NCBI GenBank assembly: GCA_024508725.1
Contig: JANINS010000004.1
Location: 1,072,163-1,136,162 of the forward strand
From: Chitinophagaceae bacterium
GTDB taxonomy: Bacteria > Bacteroidota > Bacteroidia > Chitinophagales > Chitinophagaceae
Length of the DNA stretch: 64,000 bases
Direction: 5' to 3'
Part shown: positions 33,592 through 41,862 of the stretch, piece after piece
Layout of the letters: the number at the start of each line of letters is the position of its first letter
Numbering within the stretch: the stretch's first letter is position 1
Program-made: the position numbers and the translations under genes
Notes under the pieces: model-generated
What the model was told of the DNA's origin: nothing
What the model saw: the letters and a program-made list of their open reading frames with translations, nothing else
Database searches by the model: none

Positions 33592-34950
33592 ATGGCATCA
33601 CCGGCAATCAATACAGACCTGAGAGTACAGATTAGCAACAGGAATATCCTGAAGATCGCTTTGCCGATATCGGCTGCTATGGCTATTCCTAATGTAAACT
33701 TTATTACCAATAACATTTTCCTGGGTGGCTTAGGTGAAAAGCAATTGGCTGTTGCCGGAATTACCGGAGTATATTACCTGATCTTCGCTTTGATCGGTAA
33801 TGGATTGAACAGCGGTTTACAGTCGCTCATTTCAAGACGAGCCGGTGAAAACAGACCCGAAGAGATTGGGAAATTGTTCATTAATGGAATCCTGGTTGCA
33901 TTAGCCATTGCTTTTTTCGGAATTGTGATCACACAGATCGCAACACCATATATATTTCGTTATGCGTTGCATGATGAAGAAAATGTGAAGCTCGCTGTTG
34001 ATTTTCTCAGCATACGAATATGGGGATTGGTCTTTCTTTATATCTATCAAATGCGAAATGCATTACTGGTAGGTATCAGCCAGACAAAATTGTTGTTCAT
34101 TGCGGCTTTGGCAGAAACGTTGACCAACATTTTTTTCGATTATACATTAATATACGGTCATCTTGGTTTTCCAAAGCTGAGCTTTAACGGTGCTGCTTAT
34201 GCATCGATCATAGCAGAGTTTGTAGGAATGATCATCATTTTCCTGGTGATCCATATCCGTGGTATTGGAAAACAATTCAGTCTTTTCTCTCATCTTACAT
34301 TCAGCAGAAAACATTTTACACAGATATTCACTGTTTCTTCTCCCCTGATGCTTCAATTTGCTGTGAGTTTGATCAGCTGGGAGTTCTTTTATATTCTCAT
34401 CGAGCATCATGGTGACGAACAACTCGCTATCTCCAATGCCATGAGAAATGTTTTTGGATTCTTTGGATGTTTCAGCTGGGCCTTTGCCGCTGCAACAACA
34501 GCAATGGTGAGTAATGTAATTGGTCAGGGATTGCAGAACAGGGTTCCAGAGCTCATCAACAGGATCATGAAGATGAGTGTGGGATTTTCGATTATCGTTT
34601 GTTTGATCATCAACATTATTCCACGGCAATTCCTTTCAATCTATGGGCAAGATGAAAGTTTCATCACCAATGGAATTCCTGTTTTAAGAATAATTTCGAT
34701 CGCACTAATATTGATGGCAGTTTCTGTAGTATGGCTAAACTCAGTAACAGGAACCGGCAGCACAAAAGTGACCTTGCTGATCGAAGTATTTGCGATCATT
34801 TTTTACTGCATTTATGTATACGTGGTGTTAGAAAAACTGCAACTCTCTATCACATTCGGTTGGATGAGTGAATGGCTGTATTGGACATGCCTTTTCGTTC
34901 CTTCATTCTTATTTATACGAAGCGGCAAGTGGAAGAACAGGAAGATATAG
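33592..34950 (+). CDS. MATE family multidrug/Na+ efflux transporter
   Basis: The 452-residue inner-membrane protein has about 12 helices in two related halves. Typical MATE features are ALPISAAMAIPNVNFITNNIFLGGLG in helix 1, SLISRRAGENRPEE in the loop after helix 2 and TNIFFDYTLIYGHLGFPKLSFNGAAYASIIAE around helix 6. The second half starts with PLMLQFAVSLISWEFFYILIE. It probably exports cationic compounds by Na+ or H+ antiport; the substrate is unknown. It is monocistronic, with repeat-rich DNA downstream. Confidence 0.9.
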   Translation: MASPAINTDLRVQISNRNILKIALPISAAMAIPNVNFITNNIFLGGLGEKQLAVAGITGVYYLIFALIGNGLNSGLQSLISRRAGENRPEEIGKLFINGILVALAIAFFGIVITQIATPYIFRYALHDEENVKLAVDFLSIRIWGLVFLYIYQMRNALLVGISQTKLLFIAALAETLTNIFFDYTLIYGHLGFPKLSFNGAAYASIIAEFVGMIIIFLVIHIRGIGKQFSLFSHLTFSRKHFTQIFTVSSPLMLQFAVSLISWEFFYILIEHHGDEQLAISNAMRNVFGFFGCFSWAFAAATTAMVSNVIGQGLQNRVPELINRIMKMSVGFSIIVCLIINIIPRQFLSIYGQDESFITNGIPVLRIISIALILMAVSVVWLNSVTGTGSTKVTLLIEVFAIIFYCIYVYVVLEKLQLSITFGWMSEWLYWTCLFVPSFLFIRSGKWKNRKI

Positions 34951-34952
34951 AT

Positions 34953-35023
34953 ACCAGCTTTAGTACTTCGTAGCATCGTATGTTGTGTCACTCACTTGTA
35001 CGTTCGGAACTTTATTGAGCAAC
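34953..35023 (-). repeat. Dispersed intergenic repeat, copy 8a (diverged, full length)
   Basis: ACCAGCTTTAGTACTTCGTAGCATCGTATGTTGTGTCACTCACTTGTACGTTCGGAACTTTATTGAGCAAC aligns end to end with copies 4 and 9, but the core has changed to GTTGTGTCAC. Confidence 0.65.
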
Positions 35024-35127
35024 GTTTCTCGTTTCTTGTTCCTCGTTTTCAGTTTCTCGTTGCGCTTCAACTTTGAAGTGTCTCTAATAAATGCAGCCAC
35101 CCAACGAGAAACGAGTGACGAGAAACG
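35023..35127. repeat. Large imperfect inverted repeat built of CGTTTCTCG units
   Basis: The left arm (35023-35062) contains CGTTTCTCG and TTTCTCGTTG; the right arm (35102-35127) contains CAACGAGAAA and CGAGAAACG, complementary in reverse order. An inner perfect hairpin CTTCAA CT TTGAAG lies at 35065-35078. The structure is flanked by two repeat copies in opposite orientation. No coding potential. Confidence 0.7.
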
Positions 35128-35132
35128 ATTCT

Positions 35133-35163
35133 TCTGTCCAAGAGTGCGACGCAAGTAAAGCTT
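35133..35163 (+). repeat. Dispersed intergenic repeat, copy 8b
   Basis: TCCAAGAGTGCGACGCAAGTAAAGCTTA (core 35142-35154), in plus orientation, just beyond the large inverted repeat. Confidence 0.75.
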
Positions 35164-35194
35164 AATCGGAGATACGGAAGTCTGCTAATAAAAA

Positions 35195-35455
35195 TTACTC
35201 TTTCAACTTATGAATAAGGTCAATGTATTCTTTCTTAGCCTCATCTTTTGATTTGCCTTTGATAGAAGCCCAGGCTTCGTATTTTGCTTTGGCAACAAAA
35301 TCGAAAGCACCCGGCTCAGGAGCATTGATATCTCCCTCGGTAGCTTGTTTGTAAAGTGAGTAAAGTTTTAAAAGTGTTTCTGTGCTGGGCTTAGAAGAAA
35401 GTGATTTACTATCAGCAACAGCCTGCTCAAATCCCTGGTCAATATCCATTGTCAT
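35195..35455 (-). CDS. Acyl-CoA-binding protein
   Basis: The 86-residue four-helix protein of the ACBP family has FEQAVADSKSLSSKPSTETLLKLYSLYKQATEGD, the Tyr/Lys block for CoA binding (KAKYEAWASIKGKSKDEAKKEYI) and the usual length. It binds medium- to long-chain acyl-CoA esters in the cytosol. It is less common in bacteria than in eukaryotes but widespread in Bacteroidota. The second Met (35449) is an equally good start. Confidence 0.92.
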   Translation of the reverse strand: MTMDIDQGFEQAVADSKSLSSKPSTETLLKLYSLYKQATEGDINAPEPGAFDFVAKAKYEAWASIKGKSKDEAKKEYIDLIHKLKE

Positions 35456-35473
35456 AAGAGGTCAAATGTAAGT

Positions 35474-36232
35474 TTATTTCATCTGTTCCAGCATCTTTTT
35501 TCCTTCCGCTTTCCAGGCAGCATCATCTGCAGTCCTGTTGGGAAGTTTTACCAGCCGCTGTAATGTTTCAATCTGCTGAGTAGGTTGATTATTATACTCA
35601 TACGCTTTTGCACATTCATAAAAGTTCTGCACAAAATATTGATCCAGTGTTTTTGCTTTTTCAAAAAGTTTGGTGGCAGTTTCAATATCCCACTTTCCCA
35701 AACCACTGTAAACGGTTTTTACTGCAGCCTTTTTTAGCACCGAAGCTTTCGTCATTTCGAAATGCCATTTACCCAGTAAAAAAGTAGCTTTTGCATGATT
35801 TTCATTTTGCTTGATGGCTCTTTCGGCAGATTCTCTCCACTTCTTTAGCCACGCTGCTTCTTCTTTATTGTTTTCTTCAACAATACTCATCTTCCAGGCT
35901 GTTAATGCAAGCAGGAAATATGCATCTGCACTTCCTGTATCTACTGATGAGTAAGCAGTATTCGCATAATCCAAAGCCTGTTGAAAGTATGGCAGCTTTT
36001 CTTTATTTTTTAATTGACGGGAACCAATGGCTGCATTTAATTCAGTCAAACGCATTAAGGCTTTAAAATTTGTTGGCTCGGCAGCAAGCACCTCTTTGTA
36101 CTTGGTTATCGCTTCTGTTTCTTTAAGCTGCTTGTCGTAGTTGTCTGCCTGTTTCAACAGAACATCTATTTGTTCCTGTGAAAAGCTAACATTAGCAAAT
36201 AAACAGAGTGCAAGAAATAAGAACGTTCTCAT
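35474..36232 (-). CDS. Exported TPR protein (RMDN-like)
   Basis: The product is 252 residues from ATG 36232, which gives a signal peptide (MRTFLFLALCLFANVSFSQ). The mature protein is all-helical with TPR units (EAITKYKEVLAAEPTNFKALMRL; ATKLFEKAKTLDQYFVQNFYECAKAY) and the element LLGKWHFEMTKASVLKKAAVKTVYSGLGKW, which resembles the regulator-of-microtubule-dynamics-like TPR family found in bacteria. It is periplasmic or outer-membrane-associated; function unknown. It starts 4 bases after folB ends. Confidence 0.75.
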   Translation of the reverse strand: MRTFLFLALCLFANVSFSQEQIDVLLKQADNYDKQLKETEAITKYKEVLAAEPTNFKALMRLTELNAAIGSRQLKNKEKLPYFQQALDYANTAYSSVDTGSADAYFLLALTAWKMSIVEENNKEEAAWLKKWRESAERAIKQNENHAKATFLLGKWHFEMTKASVLKKAAVKTVYSGLGKWDIETATKLFEKAKTLDQYFVQNFYECAKAYEYNNQPTQQIETLQRLVKLPNRTADDAAWKAEGKKMLEQMK

Positions 36233-36236
36233 AGTA

Positions 36237-36590
36237 TCATTTAATCCATTCAAAACTAACACCCAGACTACCTTCAAAATTGTTAACGGGTGGATATAAT
36301 TTCTTAATACTGACAGAAATCTTTGCTACTTCGGTGTATCGTTGCTGTATTTCCTGTGCTATTTCTGTAGCAAGTGTTTCCAGTAAAGGTGTTGGGATCG
36401 CCATCATGTCTTTAACCAATTGATACAGCTGGGTGTAATCTATGGATTGATCCAGGTTCGTTACAGGAAATTTTTTTGCCTCAAATCCAACAGAAAGATC
36501 AACTTCAAATTCTCCACCCATTATTTTTTCTTCTTCAAATACACCATGATGGCAAAACAATCTTACTCCTCGCAAATGAATAAACAGCAT
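36237..36590 (-). CDS. folB: Dihydroneopterin aldolase
   Basis: The 117-residue tunnelling-fold enzyme cleaves 7,8-dihydroneopterin in folate synthesis. Family features are the opening LRGVRLFCHHGVFEEEKIMGGEFEVDLSVGF, then SIDYTQLYQLVKDMM, LLETLATEIAQEIQQRY and the closing KLYPPVNNFEGSLGVSFEW. It is divergent from the TMEM175 gene with 47 bases between. Confidence 0.93.
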   Translation of the reverse strand: MLFIHLRGVRLFCHHGVFEEEKIMGGEFEVDLSVGFEAKKFPVTNLDQSIDYTQLYQLVKDMMAIPTPLLETLATEIAQEIQQRYTEVAKISVSIKKLYPPVNNFEGSLGVSFEWIK

Positions 36591-36637
36591 AGCATTACGA
36601 AAATATGCTTTAGTTTTAATTCACATCTTCATAAGTT

Positions 36638-37273
36638 ATGGGAAAAGGAAGGCTTGAAGCTTTTAGTGATGGCGTTTTAGCGATCATTATCACCATCATG
36701 GTATTGGAATTGAAAATTCCGCACAGGCCGGATTTTGAAGGACTTAAACCATTGGCTCCTGCATTCCTGAGCTATGTATTGAGTTTCCTGTATATCGGGA
36801 TCTATTGGAATAATCACCACCACATGTTACATGCAGCTCATAAAGTAACAGGCAGCATTCTCTGGAATAACATGCATCTTTTATTCTGGTTATCGCTTGT
36901 ACCTTTCGTTACAGGCTGGATGGGAGAAAATCATTTTGAAGCACTACCTGTGGCAGTATATGGATTTGTATTATTAATGGCTGGCGTTGCTTATTATTTT
37001 CTTGCACATTGCTTAGCTGGAGTACATGGGAAAGATTCTACTATTGCACATGCCCTTGGAAGAGATAAAAAAGGAATAATTTCAGTTGTGTTATATGCGA
37101 TTGGAATTCCGTTATGTTTTGTAAATCCATGGATCGGATTTGGATTGTACACTGTGGTTGCAGGTATTTGGTTTATTCCCGATAAAAGAATTGAACATCA
37201 ATTAAGCGAACACAAAGAACCGGATATGCCTGCTCATTCAAAGAAAGAAGCACAAGCACAAAAGCTTAATTAA
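36638..37273 (+). CDS. TMEM175 family (DUF1211) potassium channel-like protein
   Basis: The 211-residue protein has about six membrane helices. Helix 1 carries the family signature RLEAFSDGVLAIIITIMVLEL, where the FSDG motif and following Ile form the pore in bacterial TMEM175 channels. HHHMLHAA lies after helix 2. One six-helix unit per chain agrees with a tetrameric K+ channel. The tail is Lys/Glu-rich. Confidence 0.88.
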   Translation: MGKGRLEAFSDGVLAIIITIMVLELKIPHRPDFEGLKPLAPAFLSYVLSFLYIGIYWNNHHHMLHAAHKVTGSILWNNMHLLFWLSLVPFVTGWMGENHFEALPVAVYGFVLLMAGVAYYFLAHCLAGVHGKDSTIAHALGRDKKGIISVVLYAIGIPLCFVNPWIGFGLYTVVAGIWFIPDKRIEHQLSEHKEPDMPAHSKKEAQAQKLN

Positions 37274-37375
37274 GCATTTGTTGAACTGACAGGTTGATGA
37301 ACCAGATATTAGGTTTAACATTCGAAGCTCTATCGTTAAAATATTCAGAACACTGACAAGAATCAGAAAAGAAAG

Positions 37376-37408
37376 TTTGGATAGTAATTATTTCCAACTA
37401 TACATTTG
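37376..37408 (+). promoter_or_regulatory. Consensus Bacteroidota promoter of the his operon
   Basis: TTTG (37376-37379), a 21-base spacer and TACATTTG (37401-37408): an exact match to both halves of the phylum consensus. The expected start of transcription is at about 37412-37415, at or just before the leader peptide ATG. Confidence 0.8.
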
Positions 37409-37414
37409 CTCAGA

Positions 37415-37483
37415 ATGAAACAGAATCTGCATTTACATCACCATCATCTTAACCCAATGGGTAAGCTGTGGTATGTAGTGTAG
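37415..37483 (+). CDS. hisL: His operon leader peptide, 22 residues
   Basis: ATG to TAG encodes MKQNLHLHHHHLNPMGKLWYVV: five His in seven positions, four of them consecutive. It lies between a consensus promoter and a terminator directly before hisG. This is the layout of a ribosome-mediated attenuator: when charged tRNA-His is scarce the ribosome stalls at the His codons and frees the downstream GGTAAGC (37460-37466), which can pair with the 5' arm of the terminator. The gene symbol is used by analogy with enteric hisL. Confidence 0.85.
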   Translation: MKQNLHLHHHHLNPMGKLWYVV

Positions 37484-37508
37484 TGTAACAATAAACTATT
37501 TAATCACC

Positions 37509-37543
37509 AAGGGCTTACCAACAGGTAAGCCCTTTTTGTTTTT
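37509..37543 (+). terminator. His operon attenuator terminator
   Basis: AAGGGCTTACC AACA GGTAAGCCCTT: an 11-bp perfect stem running into TTTTTGTTTTT. The stem ends 12 bases before the hisG ATG. The 5' arm GCTTACC (37513-37519) is also complementary to GGTAAGC at 37460-37466 inside the leader ORF, giving a mutually exclusive antiterminator. Confidence 0.9.
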
Positions 37544-37546
37544 ACT

Positions 37547-38398
37547 ATGAAACTGAAATTGGCGATACAGAAGTCTGGCAGGTTACATGACGACTCATTG
37601 AAGCTATTGAAAGAGTGTGGCATTGAGATTAGTAATGGAGGAAATAAGCTGAAGTCAGAAGCAGCAAATTTTCCTCTAGAAGTTTTCTTTCTGCGTGACG
37701 ATGATATTCCGCAATATGTTGAAGATGGTGTTGCCGATATTGGCTTTGTAGGTGAGAATGTTGTGTTTGAGAAACAAAAACAAGTAACGATCTCCGAACA
37801 ACTTGGCTTTGGTAAATGCAGACTTTCGATAGCCATTGATAAAGCTGCTGAATATAAAGACAACTTCCTCCAGGGAAAAAGAATTGCAACCAGCTATCCC
37901 GTGATCGTACAGGATTATTTGCAGCAGAAGAAGATCGATGCTGAGATTCACGAGATCAGCGGAAGTGTTGAGATAGCTCCGGGTATTGGACTGGCAGATG
38001 CAATCTGTGATTTGGTGAGCAGTGGTTCTACCCTATTTACCAATGGACTGAAAGAAACAGAGACAATACTTTATTCACAGGCTGTGCTCATCAAAAACAA
38101 ATGTTTGGGTGAAGTACAGAAAAAATTACTGAGTAAGCTATTGTTCAGAATACAGTCTGTAAAACGTGCAAAGAAGAATAAGTACATCTTATTGAATGCA
38201 CCGAATGATAAACTTGATGGCATCATCAAATTGTTGCCTGGAATGAAGAGCCCGACTGTGTTGCCATTGGCAGATAACAACTGGAGCAGTGTGCACAGTG
38301 TTTTGAAAGAAGATGATTTCTGGGAGATCATTGAGCAGTTAAAAATTGCCGGAGCGGAAGGAATATTGATCGTACCAATCGAAAAAATGATCTTATGA
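37547..38398 (+). CDS. hisG: ATP phosphoribosyltransferase (long form)
   Basis: The 283-residue enzyme catalyses the first step of histidine synthesis and is the feedback target. The catalytic part includes LKLAIQKSGRLHDDS, DIPQYVEDGVADIGFVGENV, the PRPP loop region and EISGSVEIAPGIGLADAICDLVSSGSTL. The C-terminal ~75 residues (KYILLNAPNDKLDGIIKLLPGMKSPTVLPL) form the ACT-like regulatory domain of the long form, so no HisZ is needed. Transcription is controlled by the attenuator immediately upstream. The stop overlaps the hisD start (ATGATGA). Confidence 0.96.
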   Translation: MKLKLAIQKSGRLHDDSLKLLKECGIEISNGGNKLKSEAANFPLEVFFLRDDDIPQYVEDGVADIGFVGENVVFEKQKQVTISEQLGFGKCRLSIAIDKAAEYKDNFLQGKRIATSYPVIVQDYLQQKKIDAEIHEISGSVEIAPGIGLADAICDLVSSGSTLFTNGLKETETILYSQAVLIKNKCLGEVQKKLLSKLLFRIQSVKRAKKNKYILLNAPNDKLDGIIKLLPGMKSPTVLPLADNNWSSVHSVLKEDDFWEIIEQLKIAGAEGILIVPIEKMIL

Positions 38399-39681
38399 TG
38401 AAAGTTGTTCGCTATCCAGCTAAAAATAATTGGAATGAATTATTGAAACGTCCATCACAGGATAATTCAACAGTTATTGATGTTGTAAAACAAATTTTAG
38501 ATGACATCAAATTAAATGGCAATGAAGCAATAAGAAATTACAGCCAGAAATTTGATGGTTTTTATCCTGAACAATTTCTTGTATCGGATGATGAGTTTGT
38601 TGCTGCTGTAGCTGAAGTTTCTCAGGAGTTAAAAGAATCCATCCAACAGGCAGCAAACAACATTAGGAAATATCATCAAGTACAGTTGAAATATAGTTCA
38701 GCAATAATTGAAACCGCATCTGGTGTTGAATGTTGGCAGAAGAATGTTCCCATCGATAAAGTTGGATTATACATTCCGGGAGGTACTGCACCACTTTTTT
38801 CAACGGTGTTGATGTTGGGAATTCCGGCCGAGATCGCAGGTTGCAAAGAGATCATCTTGTGTACGCCGTCAGACAAAAATGATAGTATAAATCCAGCAAT
38901 ATTATATACAGCCAAACATGTAGGAATAAAAAAGGTTTACAAGATCGGTGGAGCACAAGCGATTGCTGCTATGGCGTACGGAACAGAAACGATTCCGCAG
39001 GTGTATAAAATATTTGGCCCGGGTAACCAGTATGTAACAACAGCAAAACAATTGGTACAAGGTGAAGGTGTTGCGATTGATATGCCTGCAGGTCCCAGTG
39101 AAGTTTGTGTGATCGCAGATGATTCGGGAGATGCCAGATTTATTGCTGCAGATCTTTTATCACAAGCCGAGCATGGAACAGACAGCCATGTTGTATTTAT
39201 AACAACGTCTGAAACACTGTTAAATGAAGTGCTTAAGCAGCTAGCATTACAACTTGATCTACTTCCTAGAAAAGCAATTGCAACTAAAGCACTACAAAAT
39301 AGTGTCGCAATTCTGGTTGAAACTATATCAGATGCTACAGAGATAACTAATAACTATTCTCCGGAACACCTGATCATTTGTTGTAATGATGAAAATGCCG
39401 TGGTAGATAAAATTTCAAATGCCGGCTCTGTATTTCTTGGTAATTATTCACCCGAAAGTGCAGGTGATTATGCCAGTGGAACGAATCATACACTTCCTAC
39501 AAATGGATATGCCAAAGCTTATAGTGGTGTGAACGTGGATAGTTTTATGAAGAAGATCAGTTTTCAAAAATTATCTTCTGCAGGATTACAAAATATCAGC
39601 AGAACAATAATCACTATGTCTCAAGCTGAAGGTTTACAGGCACATGCTGAAGCTGTTAAGATCAGGCTACAAAAACAATAA
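38395..39681 (+). CDS. hisD: Histidinol dehydrogenase
   Basis: The 428-residue zinc enzyme oxidises L-histidinol to histidine in two NAD-dependent steps. Visible blocks are VDKVGLYIPGGTAPLFSTVLM-type residues near 120-140, GGAQAIAAMAYGTETIPQVYKIFGPGNQYV, DMPAGPSEVCVIADDSG, LLSQAEHGTDS (with zinc ligands) and the closing YSPESAGDYASGTNHTLPT. The gene is coupled to hisG by a four-base overlap. Confidence 0.96.
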   Translation: MMKVVRYPAKNNWNELLKRPSQDNSTVIDVVKQILDDIKLNGNEAIRNYSQKFDGFYPEQFLVSDDEFVAAVAEVSQELKESIQQAANNIRKYHQVQLKYSSAIIETASGVECWQKNVPIDKVGLYIPGGTAPLFSTVLMLGIPAEIAGCKEIILCTPSDKNDSINPAILYTAKHVGIKKVYKIGGAQAIAAMAYGTETIPQVYKIFGPGNQYVTTAKQLVQGEGVAIDMPAGPSEVCVIADDSGDARFIAADLLSQAEHGTDSHVVFITTSETLLNEVLKQLALQLDLLPRKAIATKALQNSVAILVETISDATEITNNYSPEHLIICCNDENAVVDKISNAGSVFLGNYSPESAGDYASGTNHTLPTNGYAKAYSGVNVDSFMKKISFQKLSSAGLQNISRTIITMSQAEGLQAHAEAVKIRLQKQ

Positions 39682-39682
39682 T

Positions 39683-40738
39683 ATGTTCGATCTGGATTCT
39701 ATCATACGACCAAATATCAAGATGTTAACTCCGTATTCTTCTGCAAGAGATGAATTTAAAGGAGTGGCAAGTATTTTCCTGGATGCAAATGAAAACAACC
39801 TGGGCTCTGTTTTAAATGATTACAACAGGTATCCAGATCCACTGCAAAAGAAACTGAAAGAATCAATTGAAGAACTAAAACAGATCAATAGCTGTAACAT
39901 CTTTCTCGGAAATGGAAGTGACGAATGTATCGATCTTTTATATCGATGTTTTTGCGAACCAGGAAAAGATAATGTAATCATCTGCCCTCCCACATACGGA
40001 ATGTATGAGGTATCTGCTAATATCAATTTGGTAGAGATAAAAAATGTACCATTAACAGCTGCATTCGAATTGAACAAAGAAGGTATTCTAAGTTCAATTG
40101 ATAGTAATAGCAAACTGATCTGGATATGTTCACCCAATAACCCTACCGGGAATTTAACAGACCGAAAAACAATCTTATCTATTCTTGAAAATTTCAAAGG
40201 CTTGGTGGTAATAGATGAAGCCTATGTTGATTTTAGCGTATCAAGCAGTTTCATCAATGATGTTAGCCGCTATCCAAATCTTGTTGTGCTGCAAACCTTC
40301 AGTAAAGCATGGGGATTAGCAGGTCTTCGTTTAGGAATGATATTCTCTTCTACAAACATCATTCATACACTCAACAAAGTGAAGCCGCCTTATAATATCA
40401 ATCAGGCTACACAGGAGATGTTACTAAAAGCACTGCAACATCCTAACGAGGTGAAAAAAAAGATCGGGGTCATCATTGCAGAACGTAAGAAACTTTCAGA
40501 TCAGCTTTCATCATTGAGCTTTATTCAGAAAGTATATTCATCTGATGCCAATTTCTTATTGGTTAAAACAGATGATGCGACCTCCTTGTATCAATACTTA
40601 CTGCGAAACGAAATAGTAGTTAGAGACAGAAGTAAGATTACACTTTGTGAAGGGTGTTTAAGAATCACCATCGGCACACCTGAGGAAAATAAACAGCTGA
40701 TGAATGTTTTAAATCATTTTGTAAAAGCGAATCCATGA
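39683..40738 (+). CDS. hisC: Histidinol-phosphate aminotransferase
   Basis: The 351-residue PLP enzyme (fold type I) has DANENNLG, NGSDECIDLLYRCF, ICSPNNPTGN, VVIDEAYVDFS, the PLP-lysine motif TFSKAWGLAGLRLG and the C-terminal RDRSKITLCEGCLRITIGTPEEN. The start is taken at the ATG 1 base after the hisD stop; the frame could run 13 codons further into hisD. The gene overlaps hisB by four bases. Confidence 0.95.
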   Translation: MFDLDSIIRPNIKMLTPYSSARDEFKGVASIFLDANENNLGSVLNDYNRYPDPLQKKLKESIEELKQINSCNIFLGNGSDECIDLLYRCFCEPGKDNVIICPPTYGMYEVSANINLVEIKNVPLTAAFELNKEGILSSIDSNSKLIWICSPNNPTGNLTDRKTILSILENFKGLVVIDEAYVDFSVSSSFINDVSRYPNLVVLQTFSKAWGLAGLRLGMIFSSTNIIHTLNKVKPPYNINQATQEMLLKALQHPNEVKKKIGVIIAERKKLSDQLSSLSFIQKVYSSDANFLLVKTDDATSLYQYLLRNEIVVRDRSKITLCEGCLRITIGTPEENKQLMNVLNHFVKANP

Positions 40739-41862
40739 AACCAGTTTTATTTATAGATCGAGATGGAGTGATCCTCTTGGAACCACCGGACAATTTCCAG
40801 GTTGACTCACTGGAAAAAACCTCATTTGTTCCTGGTGCAATCAGCACACTTTCAAATATTGCAACATCTTTCGATTTCTATAAAGTACTTGTCACCAACC
40901 AGGATGGATTGGGAACGAAAAGTTATCCGAATGAAAGTTTCTATCCTTACCAGGATCTTATATTGAGAACTCTAGCCGGAGAGGATTTTGTTTTTGATGA
41001 AATCATTATCGACAAAACTTTTGCTCACGAACAAAAGAATACTCGTAAGCCGGGAACAGGATTGCTTCAACATTTTTTAAATAGAGAGCAATTCGATCTG
41101 AAAAATTCATTCGTCATTGGCGATAGATGGAGTGATATTGAATTAGCACAAAATCTAGGTTGTAAAGCCATTTACCTAAAAGCATTACATCAACTTAATA
41201 TTGAACAACAGGAGAAATATAAAAATGTAATTGCTTTTGAAACTGATAACTGGAAAGACATTTATACTTTTTTAAAACTTGGTCTTAGAAGTGTTTATCA
41301 TGAAAGGATCACCAGTGAAACGAATATCAACATCGAATTGAATCTTGATGGAAATGGAACAGCAAACATCAGTACAGGTTTGGGATTCTTTGATCATATG
41401 CTGGAGCAAATTGCAAGACATGGAAAAATCGATCTTACCATCAATGTAAAAGGTGATCTGCACATTGACGAACATCATACGATAGAAGATACGGGCATTG
41501 CTTTAGGAGAGGCATTTGCAAAAACACTCATCGACAAAAAAGGAATGGAGCGTTATGGCTTTACTCTTCCAATGGATGAAGCTGAAGCCAAAGTATTGAT
41601 CGATTTTGGCGGAAGAAATTGGATCATCTGGAATGTAGAATTTAAAAGAGAGAAGATCGGTGATATGCCAACGGAAATGTTCTTTCATTTTTTCAAATCA
41701 TTCAGCGATGCGGCGAAATGTAATCTTAATATTGAATGCATTGGAGAAAACGAACACCATAAGATCGAAGCCATCTTTAAGGCTTTTGCAAAGGCGATCA
41801 GGATGGCTGTCAAAAGAGATCCGTACAGCAATTATTTACCAAGTACAAAAGGAGTTTTATAG
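40735..41862 (+). CDS. hisB: Bifunctional histidinol-phosphatase / imidazoleglycerol-phosphate dehydratase
   Basis: The 375-residue fusion covers two His steps. The N-terminal HAD phosphatase (about 1-165) has FIDRDGVILLEPP, VTNQDGLGTKSYP and GDRWSDIELAQNLG. The C-terminal dehydratase (about 185-375) has two metal-binding repeats: GLGFFDHMLEQIARHGKIDL, DEHHTIEDTGIALGEA, FHFFKSFSDAAKCNL and GENEHHKIEAIFKAFAKAI. This is the same domain order as enteric HisB. Confidence 0.95.
   Translation: MKPVLFIDRDGVILLEPPDNFQVDSLEKTSFVPGAISTLSNIATSFDFYKVLVTNQDGLGTKSYPNESFYPYQDLILRTLAGEDFVFDEIIIDKTFAHEQKNTRKPGTGLLQHFLNREQFDLKNSFVIGDRWSDIELAQNLGCKAIYLKALHQLNIEQQEKYKNVIAFETDNWKDIYTFLKLGLRSVYHERITSETNINIELNLDGNGTANISTGLGFFDHMLEQIARHGKIDLTINVKGDLHIDEHHTIEDTGIALGEAFAKTLIDKKGMERYGFTLPMDEAEAKVLIDFGGRNWIIWNVEFKREKIGDMPTEMFFHFFKSFSDAAKCNLNIECIGENEHHKIEAIFKAFAKAIRMAVKRDPYSNYLPSTKGVL

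Noticed and set aside
37274-37414. T-box or metabolite riboswitch before hisG
   Set aside because: No T-box specifier stem or UGGN-like antiterminator bulge was seen, and the region before the promoter is outside the transcript; the leader peptide explains the terminator.
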